From Bacillota bacterium (GTDB lineage Bacteria > Bacillota > Clostridia > Christensenellales > Aristaeellaceae): DNA of 16,332 bases. Shown in pieces: positions 14,251 through 16,332 of this stretch. The translations under genes were made by a program, and so were the position numbers. The first letter of the stretch is position 1, and each line of letters starts with the position of its first letter. A model generated the notes under the pieces. That model was not told the DNA's origin and searched no databases. It saw only the letters and a program-made list of their open reading frames with translations. Location of the stretch: the NCBI GenBank assembly GCA_023395615.1, contig JAEWYP010000032.1:1-16332 (forward strand), read 5' to 3'.

Positions 14251-14256
14251 TATAAT
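14251..14256 (+). promoter_or_regulatory. Candidate -10 box for the gdhA transcript
   Basis: TATAAT is a consensus -10 box, but the base pairs 16-18 bp upstream (around 14227-14234, AACAGACT) are a poor -35 match. It may depend on an activator. Short dyads surround it: CCGTTA/TAACGG (14247-14252 / 14270-14275) and GACTCCC/GGGAGTC (14230-14236 / 14292-14298). It would give a leader of about 220 nt before the ATG at 14485. Confidence 0.45.
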
Positions 14257-14278
14257 AAAATGATTCTGTTAACGGGAA

Positions 14279-14450
14279 TCGCTGCGATACCGGGAGTCGT
14301 TCCGGAAGCATGGCAGCGGAGCACCAATTGCATAAACGCGACCCCTTCGGTTCCTTCACGGCGTACAGGGCGTTGTGAAGGAAAACCGGGTGGGGATTCG
14401 CCGTGTTCCGGCATCCGCTTCCGGGTTGCTTCCCCTGGCGTGCGTTGCGA
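14279..14450 (+). ncRNA. Structured leader RNA of gdhA, class unknown (possible cis-regulatory RNA)
   Basis: The 378-bp gap before gdhA holds the previous gene's terminator, a -10 box and this leader. The leader can fold into one long rod. Helix A: CCGGAAGC (14302-14309) with GCTTCCGG (14417-14424). Helix B: 14317-14324 with 14403-14410 (8 bp, one G-U). Then GCG (14338-14340)/CGC (14399-14401), CCCC (14342-14345)/GGGG (14392-14395) and CGG (14348-14350)/CCG (14386-14388). The distal hairpin is TTCCTTCAC (14351-14359)/GTGAAGGAA (14375-14383), extending to a 7-nt loop. A 13-nt one-sided bulge (14325-14337) is unpaired. Weaker pairing may continue to 14279/14450. I recognise no known riboswitch class. 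No terminator follows it, so any control would act on translation or RNA stability. Confidence 0.4.
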
Positions 14451-14484
14451 TGGCTCAGTCATACTGAAAGGGGTTTGACTTACC

Positions 14485-15825
14485 ATGAACAACTATACCG
14501 TCCGCGTGCTGGATGGGCTGAAGGCACGCAACCCACACGAAACCGAGTTTCTCCAGGCCGCAACCGAAATCCTCACCAGCCTCGCGCCCGTGTTTGAAAA
14601 ACACCCGGAATACGAGCAGGCAGGGCTGCTGGAACGCTTCGTGGAACCCGAACGCACCATTCTGTTCCGTGTTCCCTGGGTGGACGATCAGGGAAAAACG
14701 CAGGTCAACCGCGGCTACCGCGTACAGTTCAACAGCGCAATCGGGCCTTATAAGGGCGGCCTGCGGCTGCACCCGAGCGTAAACCTTTCCATCCTCAAGT
14801 TTCTGGGCATGGAACAAATCCTGAAAAACAGCCTGACCGGCCTGCCGATCGGCGGGGGCAAGGGGGGCAGTGATTTTGACCCGAAGGGTAAAAGCGACCG
14901 GGAAGTGATGGCTTTCTGCCAGAGCTTCGTAACGGAATTATACCGCCACATCGGCGCGGATATGGACGTGCCCGCCGGGGATATCGGCACCGGCGCCCGG
15001 GAAATCGGCTACCTGTACGGCCAGTATAAGCGCATCACCGGACGGTACGAGGGCGTGCTGACCGGCAAAGGCCTGAGCTACGGCGGCAGCCTCGCCCGCA
15101 AGGAAGCGACCGGCTACGGGCTGTGCTACTTCGTCGATACGATGCTGGCCGCCAACGACAGCAGTTTTCAGGGCCGAAATGTAGTCATCAGCGGCAGCGG
15201 CAACGTAGCCATCTACGCCTGCGAAAAGGCCACGGCGCTGGGCGCGAAGGTGATCGCCATGAGCGATTCCAACGGATATATTTATGATCCGGCCGGCATC
15301 CGGTTGGATGTGGTGAAGGAAATCAAGGAAGTGCACCGCGAGCGCATTCGCCTGTATACTGCGCAGGTATCGGGTGCGGAATACCATGAGGGTTGCCGCG
15401 GTATCTGGCAGGTGCCCTGCGATATCGCGCTGCCCTGCGCCACCCAAAACGAGCTGGACCTGGACAGCGCGAAAGCGCTGGTAGCCAACAGCTGCTTTGC
15501 CGTAGGCGAAGGCGCAAACATGCCCACAACCCTGGAAGCGACGGAATATCTGCTGGCAAACGGCGTGCTCTTCGCACCCGCAAAGGCTGCCAACGCGGGC
15601 GGCGTGGCTACCAGCGCGCTGGAAATGTCGCAAAACAGCATGCGCCTCAGCTGGACGTTTGCCGAGGTGGACGCGAAGCTGAAGGGCATCATGACCGACA
15701 TCTTTAAAAAGACGGCGGAAGCGGCTGTAACCTATACCGGCAACCCGAAAAACTACGTCGCGGGCGCGAACATTGCGGGCTTCCTGAAGGTGGCCGACGC
15801 GATGATGGCGCAGGGCATCTGCTAA
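14485..15825 (+). CDS. gdhA: Glutamate dehydrogenase, NADP-type
   Basis: A 446-residue hexameric-type glutamate dehydrogenase, the usual length for bacterial GdhA. It catalyses reductive amination of 2-oxoglutarate with ammonium to give L-glutamate, and the reverse. Substrate-domain motifs: YKGGLRLHP (89-97, K90), LPIGGGKGGSDFDPKGKS (120-137) with catalytic K126, and DVPAGDIGTGAREIGYLYG (161-179) with catalytic D166. The coenzyme domain has GSGNVA (237-242), and the second strand ends VIAMSDS (256-262): serine instead of an acidic residue, as in NADP(H)-using enzymes. NANAGGVATSALEMSQN-like sequence closes the C-terminal part (369-384). The RBS AAAGGGG (14467-14473) is eleven bases before the ATG, slightly long. 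It stands alone between a long structured leader and a strong terminator. It is likely the main ammonium-assimilating entry when nitrogen is plentiful; this is family knowledge, not shown here. Confidence 0.97.
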   Translation: MNNYTVRVLDGLKARNPHETEFLQAATEILTSLAPVFEKHPEYEQAGLLERFVEPERTILFRVPWVDDQGKTQVNRGYRVQFNSAIGPYKGGLRLHPSVNLSILKFLGMEQILKNSLTGLPIGGGKGGSDFDPKGKSDREVMAFCQSFVTELYRHIGADMDVPAGDIGTGAREIGYLYGQYKRITGRYEGVLTGKGLSYGGSLARKEATGYGLCYFVDTMLAANDSSFQGRNVVISGSGNVAIYACEKATALGAKVIAMSDSNGYIYDPAGIRLDVVKEIKEVHRERIRLYTAQVSGAEYHEGCRGIWQVPCDIALPCATQNELDLDSAKALVANSCFAVGEGANMPTTLEATEYLLANGVLFAPAKAANAGGVATSALEMSQNSMRLSWTFAEVDAKLKGIMTDIFKKTAEAAVTYTGNPKNYVAGANIAGFLKVADAMMAQGIC

Positions 15826-15852
15826 CTCTCGTATTCATCCCCAAAAACACAT

Positions 15853-15888
15853 AGCGTCCGTTTCCTCAGAAATGGGGAAACGGACGCT
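15853..15888 (+). terminator. Bidirectional terminator between gdhA and the radical-SAM gene
   Basis: A 13-bp perfect stem (arms 15853-15865 and 15876-15888) with a 10-nt loop. On the plus strand it is followed by GTTTCTTATGTTT; on the minus strand by ATGTGTTTTTGGGG. The flanking genes converge, so it probably serves both. Confidence 0.8.
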
Positions 15889-15922
15889 GTTTCTTATGTT
15901 TCCGGTTAACACCAGGCAGTCG

Positions 15923-16332
15923 TTAAAAGTTCAGGTCGCCGGGCCGGTAGCCTTCGGGCAGCGGCTCCTCCGAGAGGAAAGCAAAACGCTCGTCCCGCAG
16001 GATGGGCAGGAACGCCTCGTAGGGAATACGGTCAAACTCGCAGGCGTAGCTGCTGGAGCCGAACCATCCGCCCTCCTTGGCGCGCAGGTTCAGGTCCCTG
16101 GCGAATTTCGTATCGTTGGAGCAGTCGTGCACCACGATCCCCCACCGCTCGTCCGCCGCCGTTTTCATCAGCCGGAGCGTCAATTCCCGGCTCCATACGG
16201 GTGAAAGGTAGCCCAGTCGGGAGAGGTACATATTTTCTCCGGGATAGTTGCCGATATTGTTGGCGTTCAGGTGCAGCTCCGCGCAGTTGATAAAATCCAG
16301 CCCCGTAGCCAGCACCGCCTGCTTCTTCGCGG
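15923..16332 (-). CDS. Probable radical-SAM protein, C-terminal part (5' end outside window)
   Basis: The frame is open to the right edge of the window (135 codons visible, then TAA), so the N-terminal part is missing; a GTG at 16315 is internal, not the start. Visible stretches are FINCAELHLNANNIGNYPG, then a segment with GYLSPVWSRELTLRLMKTAA, then WGIVVHDCSNDTKFARDLNL. The pattern of an ELxLNxxN strand followed by VHDCSNxxKFARD resembles the C-terminal part of uncharacterised radical-SAM proteins (COG2108-like, which show an LNELEF..TNA and VHFCS..FKD pattern in archaeal members). The CX3CX2C cluster motif that would prove it would be upstream, out of view. The function is unknown. It converges with gdhA across a shared terminator. 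Confidence 0.5.
   Translation of the reverse strand, partial: AKKQAVLATGLDFINCAELHLNANNIGNYPGENMYLSRLGYLSPVWSRELTLRLMKTAADERWGIVVHDCSNDTKFARDLNLRAKEGGWFGSSSYACEFDRIPYEAFLPILRDERFAFLSEEPLPEGYRPGDLNF

Noticed and set aside
14376..14402. T-box-like GGGTGG and a possible antiterminator in the gdhA leader
   Set aside because: Only GGGTGG and a loose CGCC match the T-box core (AGGGTGGNACCGCG); no specifier-loop architecture, no downstream terminator, and gdhA is not a usual T-box target.
14281..14430. Leader as signal-recognition-particle RNA or 6S RNA
   Set aside because: CCGGAAGC superficially recalls the SRP core, but the GGAAGGAAGCAGC tetraloop region is absent. The rod shape recalls 6S RNA, but no 6S sequence signature or own terminator is seen.
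14218..14478. 86-codon open frame within the gdhA leader
   Set aside because: No RBS, begins upstream of the -10 box, and its sequence is explained better by the RNA pairing.
1..16332. Mobile elements, CRISPR arrays, prophage or attachment sites
   Set aside because: No transposase, integrase, regularly spaced repeats or target-site duplications were found. The tRNA at the left edge is intact, with no repeated 3' end elsewhere in the window.

Overview
The window (about 16.3 kb, roughly 58-60% G+C by eye) looks like chromosomal DNA of a Gram-positive, probably clostridial, gut- or rumen-type bacterium. The reasons are strong AAAGGAGG-type ribosome binding sites, sigma-A-like promoters, compact stem-loop/T-tract terminators, a YesM/YesN-type two-component pair beside a CUT1 sugar ABC transporter, and a clostridial gene repertoire. 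A Christensenellales-like source is a guess from the high G+C and the non-lipoprotein binding protein; nothing here proves it. I see no phage, insertion sequence, CRISPR array or attachment site.

Layout. (1) 1-120: the left edge holds tRNA-Ala(GGC) on the minus strand with a clear promoter. (2) 238-9420, plus strand: a carbohydrate-uptake locus. It runs GH30 glycosidase, terminator-like hairpin, sensor histidine kinase, AraC-type response regulator, extracellular sugar-binding protein, two CUT1 permeases and a GH5 glycosidase. Kinase/regulator and permease/permease/GH5 are tightly spaced or overlap; the binding protein has its own strong RBS and is followed by a large hairpin. No transport ATPase is encoded, so a shared MsmK-type ATPase elsewhere is expected. 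(3) 9459-12717, minus strand: a GH120 beta-xylosidase with its catalytic pair intact, and a beta-propeller 6-phosphogluconolactonase-type lactonase. (4) 12844-13739: a divergent HxlR regulator / flavin-binding PPOX-fold gene pair. (5) 13876-14106: a small conserved-looking protein of unknown function. (6) 14162-15888: NADP-type glutamate dehydrogenase behind a long leader able to form an extended rod-like RNA, ending in a strong bidirectional terminator. (7) 15923 to the right edge, minus strand: the C-terminal part of a probable radical-SAM protein, cut by the window.

How it fits together. All three glycosidases (GH30, GH5, GH120) lack signal peptides, so they should act in the cytoplasm on oligosaccharides imported by the ABC transporter. 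The kinase has a large extracytoplasmic sensor domain and would report substrate outside the cell to the AraC-type regulator. GH120, and possibly GH30, point to xylo-oligosaccharides or other beta-linked plant glycans. The exact substrate cannot be read from sequence.

The points most worth a second look are the structured gdhA leader, a plus-oriented terminator with no plus-strand gene (11650-11675), the binding protein whose lipobox cysteine is replaced by methionine, a perfect 10-bp inverted repeat overlapping the promoter and RBS of the small gene at 13876, and the overlapping divergent promoters of the HxlR/PPOX pair.
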